Source: Pontibacter silvestris (GTDB lineage Bacteria > Bacteroidota > Bacteroidia > Cytophagales > Hymenobacteraceae). From it: 64,000 nt of DNA. Below, piece by piece: positions 1 to 8,492 of the stretch (position 1 is its first letter; each line of letters opens with the position of its first letter). The notes beneath the pieces were generated by a model, which was not told the DNA's origin, did no database searches, and was given only the letters and a program-made list of their open reading frames with translations. The translations under genes were made by a program, and so were the position numbers. Where the stretch lies: contig NZ_JAJJWI010000017.1 of NCBI RefSeq assembly GCF_020907275.1, positions 1 through 64,000 of the forward strand. The letters are read 5' to 3'.

Positions 1-641
1 CCAGTAAAACATTGCAATTCCACTATCTCATGTGCCCGGACTGCGGCCGGAAGCTCACAGCCAGCAAGTCTAAGGGGCGCAACGCCTACTATGCCTACTA
101 CCACTGCGTCAAGGGATGCCGCCACCGCGCCAAAGCCGAGGAGGTGCACAGCGCTTTCCGGCAGGAGCTGAAAAAGTTCGTGCCCCGTCGGGAGCTGGCT
201 CCCCTTTACCGCAGCCTGATCCAGGAAGCTTTCTTTGCCCAGGCCAAAGAGCACATCACATCGATGAGCGGCAGCAGGTGCTTAGCCGCATCAGGGATTT
301 GGAGAAGCGCATCGCCCATGCCCGCGACCTGGTGGCAAGCGCACAAATCGAACCGGAGGACTTCCGGGAGATGAAGACGACCTATAGCGCTAACATCGAG
401 AAACTGGAGGCAAAGCTGAACACCATGTCGCAAAAGCCGAGCCTGGAGGGGCTTTTAAAGCAGGGAGTGGAGCGCCTGATGGAGCTTGACACCCTCTATG
501 AACATGGCAGCAACCTGGAACGGCGCATGCTGATCGGTTCGATATTCCCGGAAAATATGGTGTTTGAGGAAAATAGAGTTCGAACCGCTAGAGTGAACGG
601 AGTGGCAGCGCTTATCTACCAGATAAACAGGGAGTTAGGGG

Positions 642-684
642 GTAAAAAAAACTGGACAAAAAGCCAAAAAAGCTCTTTGTCCAG
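642..684 (-). terminator. Rho-independent terminator of tRNA-Arg
   Basis: A 9-bp stem, CTGGACAAA (652-660) with TTTGTCCAG (676-684), is followed on the minus strand by a run of eight T (complement of 643-650). It lies directly downstream of the tRNA 3' end. On the plus strand there is no T-run, so it does not serve the recombinase. Confidence 0.75.
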
Positions 685-689
685 TAAGG

Positions 690-763
690 TGCACCCGAGA
701 GGATTCGAACCCCTAACCCTCGGAGCCGAAATCCGATATTCTATCCAGTTGAACTACGGGTGC
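690..763 (-). tRNA. tRNA-Arg (anticodon TCG)
   Basis: A 74-nt cloverleaf on the minus strand. The acceptor stem GCACCCG pairs with CGGGTGC, the discriminator base is A, and no CCA is encoded. The anticodon stem TCGGA/TCCGA closes the loop TTTCGGC, giving anticodon TCG, which reads CGA. The T arm carries GGTTCGAATCC. Its 3' end faces the recombinase relic, the usual arrangement when an element has used a tRNA gene as attachment site. Confidence 0.95.
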
Positions 764-947
764 ATTAGGTGATGCAAAAATAGGAAGTATGGCGATAAAA
801 CGAAATATAAGCAGCAAAAATAATCAATATACTTGCAGCTTATTTTTAATTTTTTGTAAAACCTTTCATAATTACTAAACAAACCAGCTATCTCAGCAGT
901 TAAAAAACTATTGGCTAACAAAAGCCTGAATTAAATAATATCAAACT

Positions 948-1364
948 ATGGAAAAATTGTATACGGCACAAGTTACTGCCACCGGAGGTCGAAACGGCCA
1001 TGTTAAGTCATCTGACGGAATTGTTGATATGAAAGTAGCCGTACCGGAAGGAATGGGAGGCAAGGGTGGTAGCACAAACCCTGAGCAGTTGTTTGCAGCT
1101 GGTTATGCAGCTTGCTTTCAGAGTGCCCTAATGGTAGTGGCTGGTAAAGCACAGGAGCACCTTAACCCGGAGTCTACCGTAACGGCACATGTTGACTTGA
1201 ACAAACTAGACGATGGTGGGTATGGACTCAGTGTAAAGTTATCAGTAGACTTAAAAGAAATGGATAAGGAGAAAGCTAAAACTCTGGTTGATGAGGCACA
1301 TAAGGTTTGCCCATATTCAGTAGGCACCAGAGGTAACATAAAAGTGGATCTTGAAGTGGTGTGA
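948..1364 (+). CDS. ohr: Organic hydroperoxide resistance protein Ohr (OsmC superfamily)
   Basis: Thiol peroxidase that reduces organic and lipid hydroperoxides in the cytoplasm. The 138 residues are the full family length. The two catalytic cysteines are visible: C56 in AACFQSAL and C121 in KVCPYS. R15 (TGGRNG) and E46 (NPEQLF) occupy the positions of the conserved Arg and Glu that position the peroxidatic cysteine. The KGGSTNPEQLFAAGYAACF block separates Ohr from OsmC proper. It is a single gene, convergent with sucC and separated from it by a long palindrome. No OhrR-type MarR regulator is adjacent. Confidence 0.93.
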   Translation: MEKLYTAQVTATGGRNGHVKSSDGIVDMKVAVPEGMGGKGGSTNPEQLFAAGYAACFQSALMVVAGKAQEHLNPESTVTAHVDLNKLDDGGYGLSVKLSVDLKEMDKEKAKTLVDEAHKVCPYSVGTRGNIKVDLEVV

Positions 1365-1430
1365 AACTAGGTGTGACTAGCTATGAGTTTAAATGTTAAA
1401 GCATCTCAAGCCTTAGACTTTTAACAGCAC

Positions 1431-1496
1431 CAGATACATAATAAAACAGTAAAGGCTGCCCAGCTGGGCAGCCTTTACTGTTTTATTATGTATCTG
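1431..1496. terminator. Bidirectional terminator, 66-bp perfect palindrome
   Basis: Two 33-base arms (1431-1463 and 1464-1496) are perfect reverse complements with no spacer. The core is AAAGGCTGCCCAG/CTGGGCAGCCTTT flanked by A/T stretches, so a T-run follows the stem on either strand. It lies exactly between the convergent ends of ohr and sucC. Confidence 0.9.
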
Positions 1497-1499
1497 GAA

Positions 1500-2696
1500 T
1501 TAAGCTTCAGCTAAAACTTGCTCTACTTTTTCTGCAGCTTCTTTCAATGCTACAGCAGAGTAAACTTTAAGACCAGACTCGTCAATAATGCGGGCACCCT
1601 CTTCAGCGTTTGTACCTTGCAGACGAACAATAATAGGAACTTTAATATCGCCTATGTTTTTGTAAGCCTCAACCACACCGTTTGCAACACGGTCACAACG
1701 TACAATACCACCAAAAATGTTAATCAGGATAGCCTTAACATTAGGGTCTTTCAATATGATACGGAAACCAGCTTCTACAGTCTGTGCGTTAGCCCCACCC
1801 CCTACGTCAAGGAAGTTAGCAGGCTCACCTCCTGAAAGCTTAATGATGTCCATGGTAGCCATAGCAAGGCCGGCACCATTCACCATACAGCCTACGTTTC
1901 CATCAAGCTTCACGTAGTTAAGGTTAGACTCACTAGCTTCAACCTCCAACGGATCTTCTTCAGAAAGATCGCGCAGGTCAGCCAGGTTCTTATGGCGGTA
2001 AAGAGCGTTGTCGTCTAAATTAACTTTAGCGTCAACGGCCAATACTTTATTGTCAGATGTTTTCAGCACAGGGTTAATCTCAAACATAGAAGAGTCTGTG
2101 TCTACATAAGCTTTGTAGAGGCTGGTAACAAATTTAACCATCTCTTTAAAAGCTTCGCCTTCTAAGCCAAAGTTAAAAGCAACTTTACGAGCCTGGAACG
2201 GCTGTAGACCTGTTGCTGGATCAATCCACTCTTTAAATATTTTCTCAGGAGATTTCTCTGCAACTTCCTCAATGTCCATACCACCTTCGGTAGAAGCCAT
2301 GATAACATTCTGGCCTTTGGCACGATCCAGCAGAATGCTCAGGTAAAACTCTTTTGGCTCAGAATCACCTGGATAGTAAACATCTTGTGCTACCAGTACT
2401 TTTTGTACAAGCTTCCCTTCAGGGCCAGTCTGGTGTGTAACCAGTGTCATGCCAAGTATCTGAGAAGAGATGTCTTTAACCTGCTCCAGGTTCTTAGCAA
2501 GTTTCACACCGCCGCCTTTACCGCGACCACCTGCATGAATCTGTGCTTTGATAACATGCCAGCTTGTTCCGGTTTCTTCAGTAAGTTTTTTAGCAGCCTC
2601 TACAGCTTGCTCTGGCGTATCAGCCACGATGCCTTCCTGTATGCGAACGCCGTAGCCTTTTAGAATGTCTTTAGCCTGATATTCGTGTATGTTCAT
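1500..2696 (-). CDS. sucC: Succinyl-CoA ligase (ADP-forming) beta subunit
   Basis: TCA-cycle enzyme subunit; with SucD it converts succinyl-CoA, ADP and phosphate to succinate, ATP and CoA. The 398 residues match the usual length. The N-terminal ATP-grasp signature [16 protein letters not shown], the nucleotide-binding loop [14 protein letters not shown] and the C-terminal CoA-ligase part with the phosphate loop [15 protein letters not shown] are all present. ATG start at 2696. sucD is not adjacent, which is common in Bacteroidota. An imperfect -7-like TACTTTCG lies upstream on the minus strand. Confidence 0.97.
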   Translation of the reverse strand: MNIHEYQAKDILKGYGVRIQEGIVADTPEQAVEAAKKLTEETGTSWHVIKAQIHAGGRGKGGGVKLAKNLEQVKDISSQILGMTLVTHQTGPEGKLVQKVLVAQDVYYPGDSEPKEFYLSILLDRAKGQNVIMASTEGGMDIEEVAEKSPEKIFKEWIDPATGLQPFQARKVAFNFGLEGEAFKEMVKFVTSLYKAYVDTDSSMFEINPVLKTSDNKVLAVDAKVNLDDNALYRHKNLADLRDLSEEDPLEVEASESNLNYVKLDGNVGCMVNGAGLAMATMDIIKLSGGEPANFLDVGGGANAQTVEAGFRIILKDPNVKAILINIFGGIVRCDRVANGVVEAYKNIGDIKVPIIVRLQGTNAEEGARIIDESGLKVYSAVALKEAAEKVEQVLAEA

Positions 2697-3153
2697 GCTT
2701 TCAGTTATGTTGGATGCACGAAAGTAAACTTTTATCCCTTTAAATTCAAGTAATAGGTTTTTAAAAATATTGCCTGCACCTTCTTTGTGGAAATAAATTT
2801 TGTAACGATGTTAAAGACCAGCCAGATACTTATGCGACAGGAGTGGCTGTTTAAACAAAATATGATGGTAGGATAACAGAAAAACAAGCCAGGCGCAGAA
2901 CTGAAGTCCGGTTTTACTTTGGCTGAAGAATACTACAAAGGAGTTGTTACTTTGTTTTGATGAATAAAAATTGCTGGCTCGGATTACTTCTTAATGCTAG
3001 TTTAAAGTACTTTTCTATAGCAAGAAAGCGTTGTTTGTTCATCACTTTTATCAAATTTTACTGTAGAATATAAAGTAAAGCTTTTGTTTTGTAGTTTTGG
3101 CAATGTAATTGCTAAATTTTAAAGAAGCTATCATACTACTTATCCCATAGTTA
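2697..3153. other. Intergenic region between divergent sucC and lolD
   Basis: About 457 bases of AT-rich DNA holding the promoters of the two divergent genes. A TAGTTTTG box fitting the Bacteroidota -7 consensus TAnnTTTG lies at 3092-3099, about 55 bases before the lolD start. I see no RNA gene, repeat or credible small ORF. Confidence 0.5.
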
Positions 3154-3822
3154 GTGCTAACGGTTTCCAACATTCATAAAAAATACGGTTCGCTTGAAGT
3201 GCTTAAAGGCATTGACCTTACCATACAAGCTGGTGAGGTTGTTTCTATAGTAGGAGCATCTGGTGCCGGCAAAAGTACTTTACTTCATATTCTGGGCACT
3301 CTGGATACAGCAGATTCAGGTGATGTGCTGTTCGATGGCAATAATATTGCGAAGATGAATTCTACAGATATGGCCCGTTTTCGTAACAGGCATATTGGTT
3401 TTATCTTTCAGTTTCATAACCTGCTCCCTGAGTTTTCCGCCTTAGAAAATGCTTGCTTACCTGGCTTTTTAGCTGGAAGGCCTGAAAAAGAAGTAAAGCA
3501 GCAGGCAGAGGAGTTGCTTAAAATGCTTAACCTGTCACATCGGTTACACCATAAACCGTCGGAGTTGTCCGGTGGAGAGCAGCAGCGAACAGCTGTGGCA
3601 CGTGCTCTTGTTAATTCCCCTCGCATTATTTTTGCTGATGAACCAAGTGGAAACCTGGATTCTCAAAATGCCCAGGAGCTGCATGATATCTTCTTTCGGT
3701 TACGGCAGGAGTTTAACCAGACTTTTGTTATAGTTACACATAACGAGCAGCTTGCTTCTATGGCAGATCGTACTTTGGTTATGAAGGATGGTATGATCGT
3801 GCAGGAATCTCCCATTGCCTAA
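3154..3822 (+). CDS. lolD: ABC transporter ATP-binding protein, LolD type
   Basis: Cytoplasmic ATPase of the LolCDE/MacB class, which powers release of outer-membrane lipoproteins from the inner membrane. Walker A is GASGAGKST, the Q-loop region [19 protein letters not shown] is typical of LolD, the signature is [15 protein letters not shown] and Walker B is [12 protein letters not shown], followed by the switch histidine in IVTHNEQ. The 222 residues are full length. The start is GTG at 3154; a stop codon lies two codons upstream and no in-frame ATG fits. No LolC/E permease lies beside it, so the partner must be elsewhere, as is usual in this phylum. Confidence 0.9.
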   Translation: MLTVSNIHKKYGSLEVLKGIDLTIQAGEVVSIVGASGAGKSTLLHILGTLDTADSGDVLFDGNNIAKMNSTDMARFRNRHIGFIFQFHNLLPEFSALENACLPGFLAGRPEKEVKQQAEELLKMLNLSHRLHHKPSELSGGEQQRTAVARALVNSPRIIFADEPSGNLDSQNAQELHDIFFRLRQEFNQTFVIVTHNEQLASMADRTLVMKDGMIVQESPIA

Positions 3823-4209
3823 TAAAACCTGATTCATACTCCTGTAGACACTTTACACCTGTTGCCGCCCAGCAAGTGGTGTGCATGGTAGTGCTTTGTT
3901 CTTTCGGGGCTGTACAAAAGTGATAAGCTTATCTGTAAAGCTCTTAAAGTTCTGTTTGTTCCCTCCGCCTACGCTATTTTTAATAATGGCTAATGCTCTC
4001 TTCTCTTTATTTTAGGTAACTCAGTCCTATTCCTTAGCTATTTCTCTATTTTTTTTGTGGCCGATGAAGAGTCCGTTAAAATATTTTATAAATAATTTAT
4101 ATGTTACTGATTTTTAATTAATTGCATGATGTAATATTTTCTATTTTTTGCACTATTTACTAGGTCGATGTGTTTATAATATGTACAACAACAAAGAATA
4201 TAAGTGAAT
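3823..4209. other. Intergenic region with no gene seen
   Basis: About 385 bases. The first half is of ordinary composition, with a 12-base palindrome (GATAAGCTTATC) near 3920. The last 150 bases are strongly AT-rich and probably hold the promoter of the gene at 4210. No ORF or RNA was recognised. Confidence 0.4.
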
Positions 4210-5007
4210 ATGAGTCAGTCAAATAACGAGACAAAAGTGCAGAAAAAATCTAAGATTGAAAGCTACGACATCGCTAAGTCAGATGAGACACTTCATTTGG
4301 CGGTTGACCTGGCGAAATTCATCAAGGAAAACCGGTTATATCAGAACATACAAGGAAAAGAATATGTAAATGTGGAAGGTTGGCAATATGCTGGCTCCAG
4401 GTTAGGTATTCTACCTGTGGTAGATCATGTCATCAACATTAGTTCTGATGATGAGATAAAGTACCAGGCTAAAGTTAACCTGCTTGACTTGCGTAGTCAG
4501 CAAATTGTTGGTGCAGGCTTTGCCATTTGCTCTAACCGTGAGCAGGGTAAAAAGTATTATCAAGAATTTGCTATCGCCTCTATGGCTCAGACACGTGCCA
4601 TTGGTAAAGCTTACAGAAATATTCTGGCCTGGATAATTCGTGCAGCCGGATATGAACCAACTCCAGTAGAGGAAATGGACTACACTGGCAATGATGCAGC
4701 TAAAGAAGCCAGACCTGCGGTACCGACAGAGAAGAAAGCAACCATGAAAGCAGCTGCTGCTGATCCTGCACCAGCTGTAGAGAAAGATGTAGCCGAAACA
4801 CAAGTATCAACAAGTGTGCGTTATGCATCTGCTAAGCAGAAAGAGGAAATTATTCGCTTGCTGAATAACCCGGTTATCACGCGCCAGGAAAAAACCAAAA
4901 TGTTGCTTAACATAAACAGGTTGGATGAAGAGCGTGCAGCACAGGCAATAGATAAACTGAAAAAAGTAATTGAAGAGCGTGAAGATGGTCAGTCTGCAGC
5001 CGCTTAA
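4210..5007 (+). CDS. Conserved protein of unknown function, possible phage-recombination-like N-terminal domain
   Basis: I do not recognise a named family. From the ATG at 4210 (a GTG two codons upstream is less likely) the protein has about 265 residues. Residues ~15-155 form a compact domain with EYVNVEGWQYAGSRLG and FAIASMAQTRAIGKAYRN, ending in AAGYEPTPVEEM. This pattern recalls unnamed proteins of actinobacterial and phage genomes that carry VEGW and SMAQTRA motifs, so a role in DNA recombination is possible but unproven. An Ala/Pro/Lys-rich linker (~165-200) follows, then a charged helical tail (~205-260). It is codirectional with recQ, but a terminator separates them. No signal peptide or membrane segment; cytoplasmic. 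Confidence 0.6.
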   Translation: MSQSNNETKVQKKSKIESYDIAKSDETLHLAVDLAKFIKENRLYQNIQGKEYVNVEGWQYAGSRLGILPVVDHVINISSDDEIKYQAKVNLLDLRSQQIVGAGFAICSNREQGKKYYQEFAIASMAQTRAIGKAYRNILAWIIRAAGYEPTPVEEMDYTGNDAAKEARPAVPTEKKATMKAAAADPAPAVEKDVAETQVSTSVRYASAKQKEEIIRLLNNPVITRQEKTKMLLNINRLDEERAAQAIDKLKKVIEEREDGQSAAA

Positions 5008-5030
5008 GTATATCAACATTAAACGTATCC

Positions 5031-5064
5031 AAGCTCTGTCTCATAAATGAGATAGGGCTTTTTC
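5031..5064 (+). terminator. Rho-independent terminator
   Basis: A 14-bp stem with two G-T wobbles (AAGCTCTGTCTCAT at 5031-5044, ATGAGATAGGGCTT at 5047-5060) is followed by a T-rich stretch. It lies 24 bases after the stop of the gene ending at 5007. Confidence 0.75.
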
Positions 5065-5178
5065 TTGTTACTGTTAAGGAATTCGAATAGAGCAGTTGAG
5101 GCCATGTTTAGAAGATTGCAGTTATTCTAAGTTGCTTAAGTTTTGTAAATTTGAGAGCTAAACTCGATTGTAAATCCT

Positions 5179-7089
5179 TTGCAGGACATCCACCACATAT
5201 TAAAATCCTATTGGGGCTATGAGCAGTTCCGGTCTTTGCAGGAGGATATTATCCGTTCTGTACTGGCAGGAAAAGATACGCTTGCCCTGTTGCCGACAGG
5301 CGGCGGAAAATCTATCTGTTTTCAGGTGCCGGCGCTGGCAAAGGAAGGACTGTGCCTGGTAATTACACCGCTTATTGCCTTAATGAAAGACCAGGTAGAG
5401 CAGCTTAAAAAGAGAGGTATACCAGCAGTGGCTATATATTCTGGCATGAACAGAAAAGAGATTGACATTGCCTTTGACAACTGCGTGTATGGCAACGTGA
5501 AGTTTCTCTACCTGTCACCAGAACGTTTGCTTACGGAGTTGTTTCAGGAGCGGGTAAAACGCATGAAAGTAGGTTTGCTGGCTATAGATGAGGCACACTG
5601 TATCTCGCAGTGGGGTTACGACTTCCGGCCTCCTTACCTGCAGTTGTCAGAGCTCAGGGAAGCCTTGCCTGGGGTTCCTGTTATTGCGCTTACTGCCACT
5701 GCTACAGAGGTGGTGAAGGAAGATATACAGAAGAAGCTGCTGTTTAACGAAAAAAATGTTTTCCAGAAAAGCTTTGCCCGGGCTAACCTCTCTTACTCCT
5801 GCCTTTACACAGAAGATAAAACTAATCGCCTGTTAGAGATTTTGCAGCGTATGCCAGGCCAAAGCATCGTGTATGTGCGAAGCCGAAAGCAAACAGTCGA
5901 GATTGCAAAGCTTCTTCAGAGCAGGCTGATTTCAGCTGCAGCGTATCATGCGGGGTTAAAGTTTGAGCAGCGCAGTATGGTACAGACTTCCTGGGTCCAA
6001 GACAAAGTACGGGTAATTGTCGCTACCAATGCATTCGGCATGGGTATAGACAAGCCAGATGTACGGCTGGTTGTTCACCTGGATCTGCCTGAAAGCTTAG
6101 AGGCTTACTATCAGGAAGCTGGTCGTGCAGGGCGCGACGAGAAATACGCTTATGCCGTTGTCCTGTGTGGCTCTAATGATGTGGCTGAGCTGCAGCGAAA
6201 AGTAGAGGAAGCGCACCCACCTGTAGAGCTGATACGGCGTGTGTATCAATCATTGGCTAACTATTATCAACTAGCAGTAGGAAGTGGCATAATGAGTAAC
6301 TTTGATTTTGATTTAGCGGGCTTCAGTAAGAGCTATAAGTTAAAACCACTGGAGACACACTATGCTGTAAAACGATTGGAATCGGAAGGCTATGTACAAT
6401 TAAATGAAGGTTACTATACACCATCAAAGCTTTTGCTGGCATTGGATAATACGGCTCTTTATGAATATCAACTGGCTAACCCAGATCATGACATACTGCT
6501 TCGCCTGATACTAAGGCTTTATGGCGGGGAAGCATTTACTAACTTTGTGAAGATTTCGGAGCACAGGCTAGCACAACAGCTACATATTCCAGAGCAGGAA
6601 CTAAGGCGCAAACTTGCTTATCTGCACAAGCTGCAGGTAGTTGTTTATGAACCCCAACGCGACTCTCCGCAAATTATTTTCACACAACCTAGGCAAGATG
6701 CTGCCAATCTGAAACTAGATACGAAAAAGCTGGACCAACTACGAAGGCGGGCTAGAGAACATGCGCAGGAAATGGGCCATTATGTGGAAAGCACTACACG
6801 ATGTCGCACACAGCTGCTGTTGGAGTACTTTGGAGAGATAACAGATAAGCGCTGCCGCATTTGTGATTATTGCCTGGCGGAGCGCAAAAAAGAGCGTGAG
6901 GTGCAGGAGGAAGAACCATTAAAAAACAAACTTTTAGGGCTGCTGCAGGAAAAGCAATATCTGCCGAAAGAGTTAGTACAACAATTTGAGCCTAAATATT
7001 CAGAAGCTGTAACAGTGCTTATTCGTGAGTTGCTGGATGTAGGGGTGCTGAAGTATCAGGAAAGTGGAAAGCTGGAAGTGGTTGAGTAG
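5179..7089 (+). CDS. recQ: ATP-dependent DNA helicase RecQ
   Basis: 3'-5' superfamily 2 helicase in recombination and replication-fork repair. Motif I is LLPTGGGKS, motif II is IDEAHCISQWGYDFRPPY and motif III is ALTATAT. Motifs V and VI are visible as VIVATNAFGMGIDKPDVR and YYQEAGRAGRD. The RQC zinc site is present around CRTQLLLEYFGE and CRICDYC. At 636 residues it is close to the usual size, but I see no HRDC domain; the C-terminus is a short charged tail with a winged-helix-like end. The start is TTG at 5179, needed to include the conserved HHILKSYWGY N-terminus. Confidence 0.95.
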   Translation: MQDIHHILKSYWGYEQFRSLQEDIIRSVLAGKDTLALLPTGGGKSICFQVPALAKEGLCLVITPLIALMKDQVEQLKKRGIPAVAIYSGMNRKEIDIAFDNCVYGNVKFLYLSPERLLTELFQERVKRMKVGLLAIDEAHCISQWGYDFRPPYLQLSELREALPGVPVIALTATATEVVKEDIQKKLLFNEKNVFQKSFARANLSYSCLYTEDKTNRLLEILQRMPGQSIVYVRSRKQTVEIAKLLQSRLISAAAYHAGLKFEQRSMVQTSWVQDKVRVIVATNAFGMGIDKPDVRLVVHLDLPESLEAYYQEAGRAGRDEKYAYAVVLCGSNDVAELQRKVEEAHPPVELIRRVYQSLANYYQLAVGSGIMSNFDFDLAGFSKSYKLKPLETHYAVKRLESEGYVQLNEGYYTPSKLLLALDNTALYEYQLANPDHDILLRLILRLYGGEAFTNFVKISEHRLAQQLHIPEQELRRKLAYLHKLQVVVYEPQRDSPQIIFTQPRQDAANLKLDTKKLDQLRRRAREHAQEMGHYVESTTRCRTQLLLEYFGEITDKRCRICDYCLAERKKEREVQEEEPLKNKLLGLLQEKQYLPKELVQQFEPKYSEAVTVLIRELLDVGVLKYQESGKLEVVE

Positions 7090-7439
7090 AAGTAAGTTCA
7101 GGCCTTTGGCTGTTTCTCTTAAACATTTGGCTACTTAGTATAAAACCTAGCTAAACTGCAGCTATTGTTTTAGTGCTTCCAACGCCTTTTTTAGATCATT
7201 GGTGCTATATACTTTCCCTCCAGAAATTACTAAATGAATACTAGGCATTGCTAATGCCTTCCAGAAAATCATTCCTAAGATGCACTCAAAATAGTAATGT
7301 GTTTAATATTACATTGTTGTCTTCCCTTCAAAAATGTGTGAGGAGAATGAAAGTGGAAGATATATATTATAATAATGTGTCCCGATAACAGCTAAACTGG
7401 TATCGGGACATAAGTAGGAACCTTAATTAAATTATTAAT
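7090..7439. other. Intergenic region with a possible gene remnant
   Basis: On the minus strand roughly 7165-7295 is open for about 43 codons and ends in TAG. It reads YFECILGMIFWKALAMPS followed by a segment ending NDLKKALEALKQ, which looks like the C-terminus of a decayed protein, but I cannot name the family. It has a stop just upstream and no convincing start. A hairpin lies at 7378-7410. Confidence 0.3.
7378..7410 (-). terminator. Possible terminator of the UbiA gene
   Basis: A 10-bp perfect stem (TGTCCCGATA at 7378-7387, TATCGGGACA at 7401-7410) lies 30 bases beyond the UbiA stop. The following minus-strand sequence is AT-rich rather than a pure T-run. Confidence 0.5.
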
Positions 7440-8492
7440 TTATTTGTAAGTAGTTTCTTTTAAGAACCACTGCAACCAAGGGAAATCAACAAACATTAGC
7501 GCTACGAGTAGTGCAGAAAAGAACACAACATAAAGCATAAACCACTTTCTGGTATAAAGCTTTTCTGAACCTTGTACAGGTGAATCTTTGAGCAGCCCGA
7601 TTTTTAGATACCAGGCAAACAGTAATGCAAAGAAGGGGAAGCTAATCAGCAGTTCCAAACGATTTTTTATAAGAAATATACCCAGGAAGAAAGCAGATGT
7701 AAGAGCATAAAAGAACATAGAGATGAGCAGAGAGTTTTCAGTGTAAAACCTGAACGACCTGCGGTAAAGCCCTGCCCGTTCCGGGTCACCTATCAAGCGA
7801 TATTCAGCAAAGCGTTTTGTGGCCATCAAAAATGCTCCTCCCATCCAATACGCTACAATAATGCTTAGGGGCGGAAAAGTAAGCCATTCTAAATTCCATG
7901 CACTTTCTGGTAGCACAACAACAGGGGTAAAGATAAACCAACCTAGGGCAAACCTGATAGGGTTATTAACTGATTCAGATAATACATCAAGAAAAACACG
8001 GTCTTTACTGCGGAAGGGTTTAACGTTATATATAAAGCCCATGAAAAGTAAAAACGCGGCTATCACAAAAAACTGCACAGAGATAGTAAAAGCCAAAGAT
8101 AAGCCTGTTGCAGCTAATAGTGCATACTCAAGATAAACTAAAGTAGGGTTTACAATACGTACAACAGAAGTACGTTTTCTCTTTAATGGGTGAAATCTGT
8201 CAAACTCAGCATCTAAGTACTCATTTATTACATAGTTGGCAGAGGCGATCAGGCAGGTACTTATTACTCCAACTACTACTCTGGAGAATAACGTTAGATC
8301 AAGGGAGGCTTGATAGACAATCAAAGCAAAAAGCATTCCTGGCACCATGAACACATTTTTGACCCAATTATCTGGCCGGGCTATAGTTACATAATCTTTA
8401 AATGAGGCGGGAATAGTAACTTGTTCCTGCGAAGCATAGTCAGGTGCTTGCGAGGCAGCAACAGAATCAGGATGCGTTGTGTTGTTTCCCAT
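7440..8492 (-). CDS. UbiA-family prenyltransferase, decaprenyl-phosphate phosphoribosyltransferase-like
   Basis: Inner-membrane prenyltransferase of 350 residues with about eight to nine hydrophobic segments. The first Asp-rich motif appears as NEYLDAEFDRFHPLKRKR and the second region as DVLSESVNNPIR. The HPLKRKR ending of the first motif resembles the branch that transfers phosphoribose to polyprenyl phosphate (mycobacterial Rv3806c) more than quinone-pathway UbiA or MenA. By that analogy the product would be a polyprenyl-phosphate pentose phosphate. The gene start overlaps the end of the upstream HAD gene by 26 bases, so the two are translationally coupled; the phosphatase would act on the next intermediate. 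The exact substrate is inference. Confidence 0.8.
   Translation of the reverse strand: MGNNTTHPDSVAASQAPDYASQEQVTIPASFKDYVTIARPDNWVKNVFMVPGMLFALIVYQASLDLTLFSRVVVGVISTCLIASANYVINEYLDAEFDRFHPLKRKRTSVVRIVNPTLVYLEYALLAATGLSLAFTISVQFFVIAAFLLFMGFIYNVKPFRSKDRVFLDVLSESVNNPIRFALGWFIFTPVVVLPESAWNLEWLTFPPLSIIVAYWMGGAFLMATKRFAEYRLIGDPERAGLYRRSFRFYTENSLLISMFFYALTSAFFLGIFLIKNRLELLISFPFFALLFAWYLKIGLLKDSPVQGSEKLYTRKWFMLYVVFFSALLVALMFVDFPWLQWFLKETTYK

Larger units (their letters stand above)
1..772 (+). pseudogene. Serine recombinase, C-terminal part, frameshifted
   Basis: This is the 3' part of a large serine recombinase; the catalytic N-terminus lies outside the window and the frame is open at the left edge. 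The first frame, to about base 260, encodes a recombinase zinc-ribbon: a CPDCG pair followed by YYHC and GC, then a helical segment. The reading then jumps to another frame at about 255-270, where DERQQVLSRIRDLEKRI continues the typical coiled coil down to about base 640. Neither frame alone gives an intact protein, so this is a broken gene or a sequencing frameshift. The second frame has no stop of its own: it runs through the tRNA terminator and antisense through tRNA-Arg to a stop at 772, and that tail (with GFEPLT) is not real protein. The segment is clearly GC-richer than the rest of the window, as expected of a mobile element integrated beside a tRNA. Confidence 0.75.

Noticed and set aside
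116..772. A continuous 218-codon ORF as an intact gene
   Set aside because: Its first ~48 codons are out of frame with the zinc-ribbon, and its last ~30 codons are antisense to tRNA-Arg. Only the middle belongs to the recombinase.
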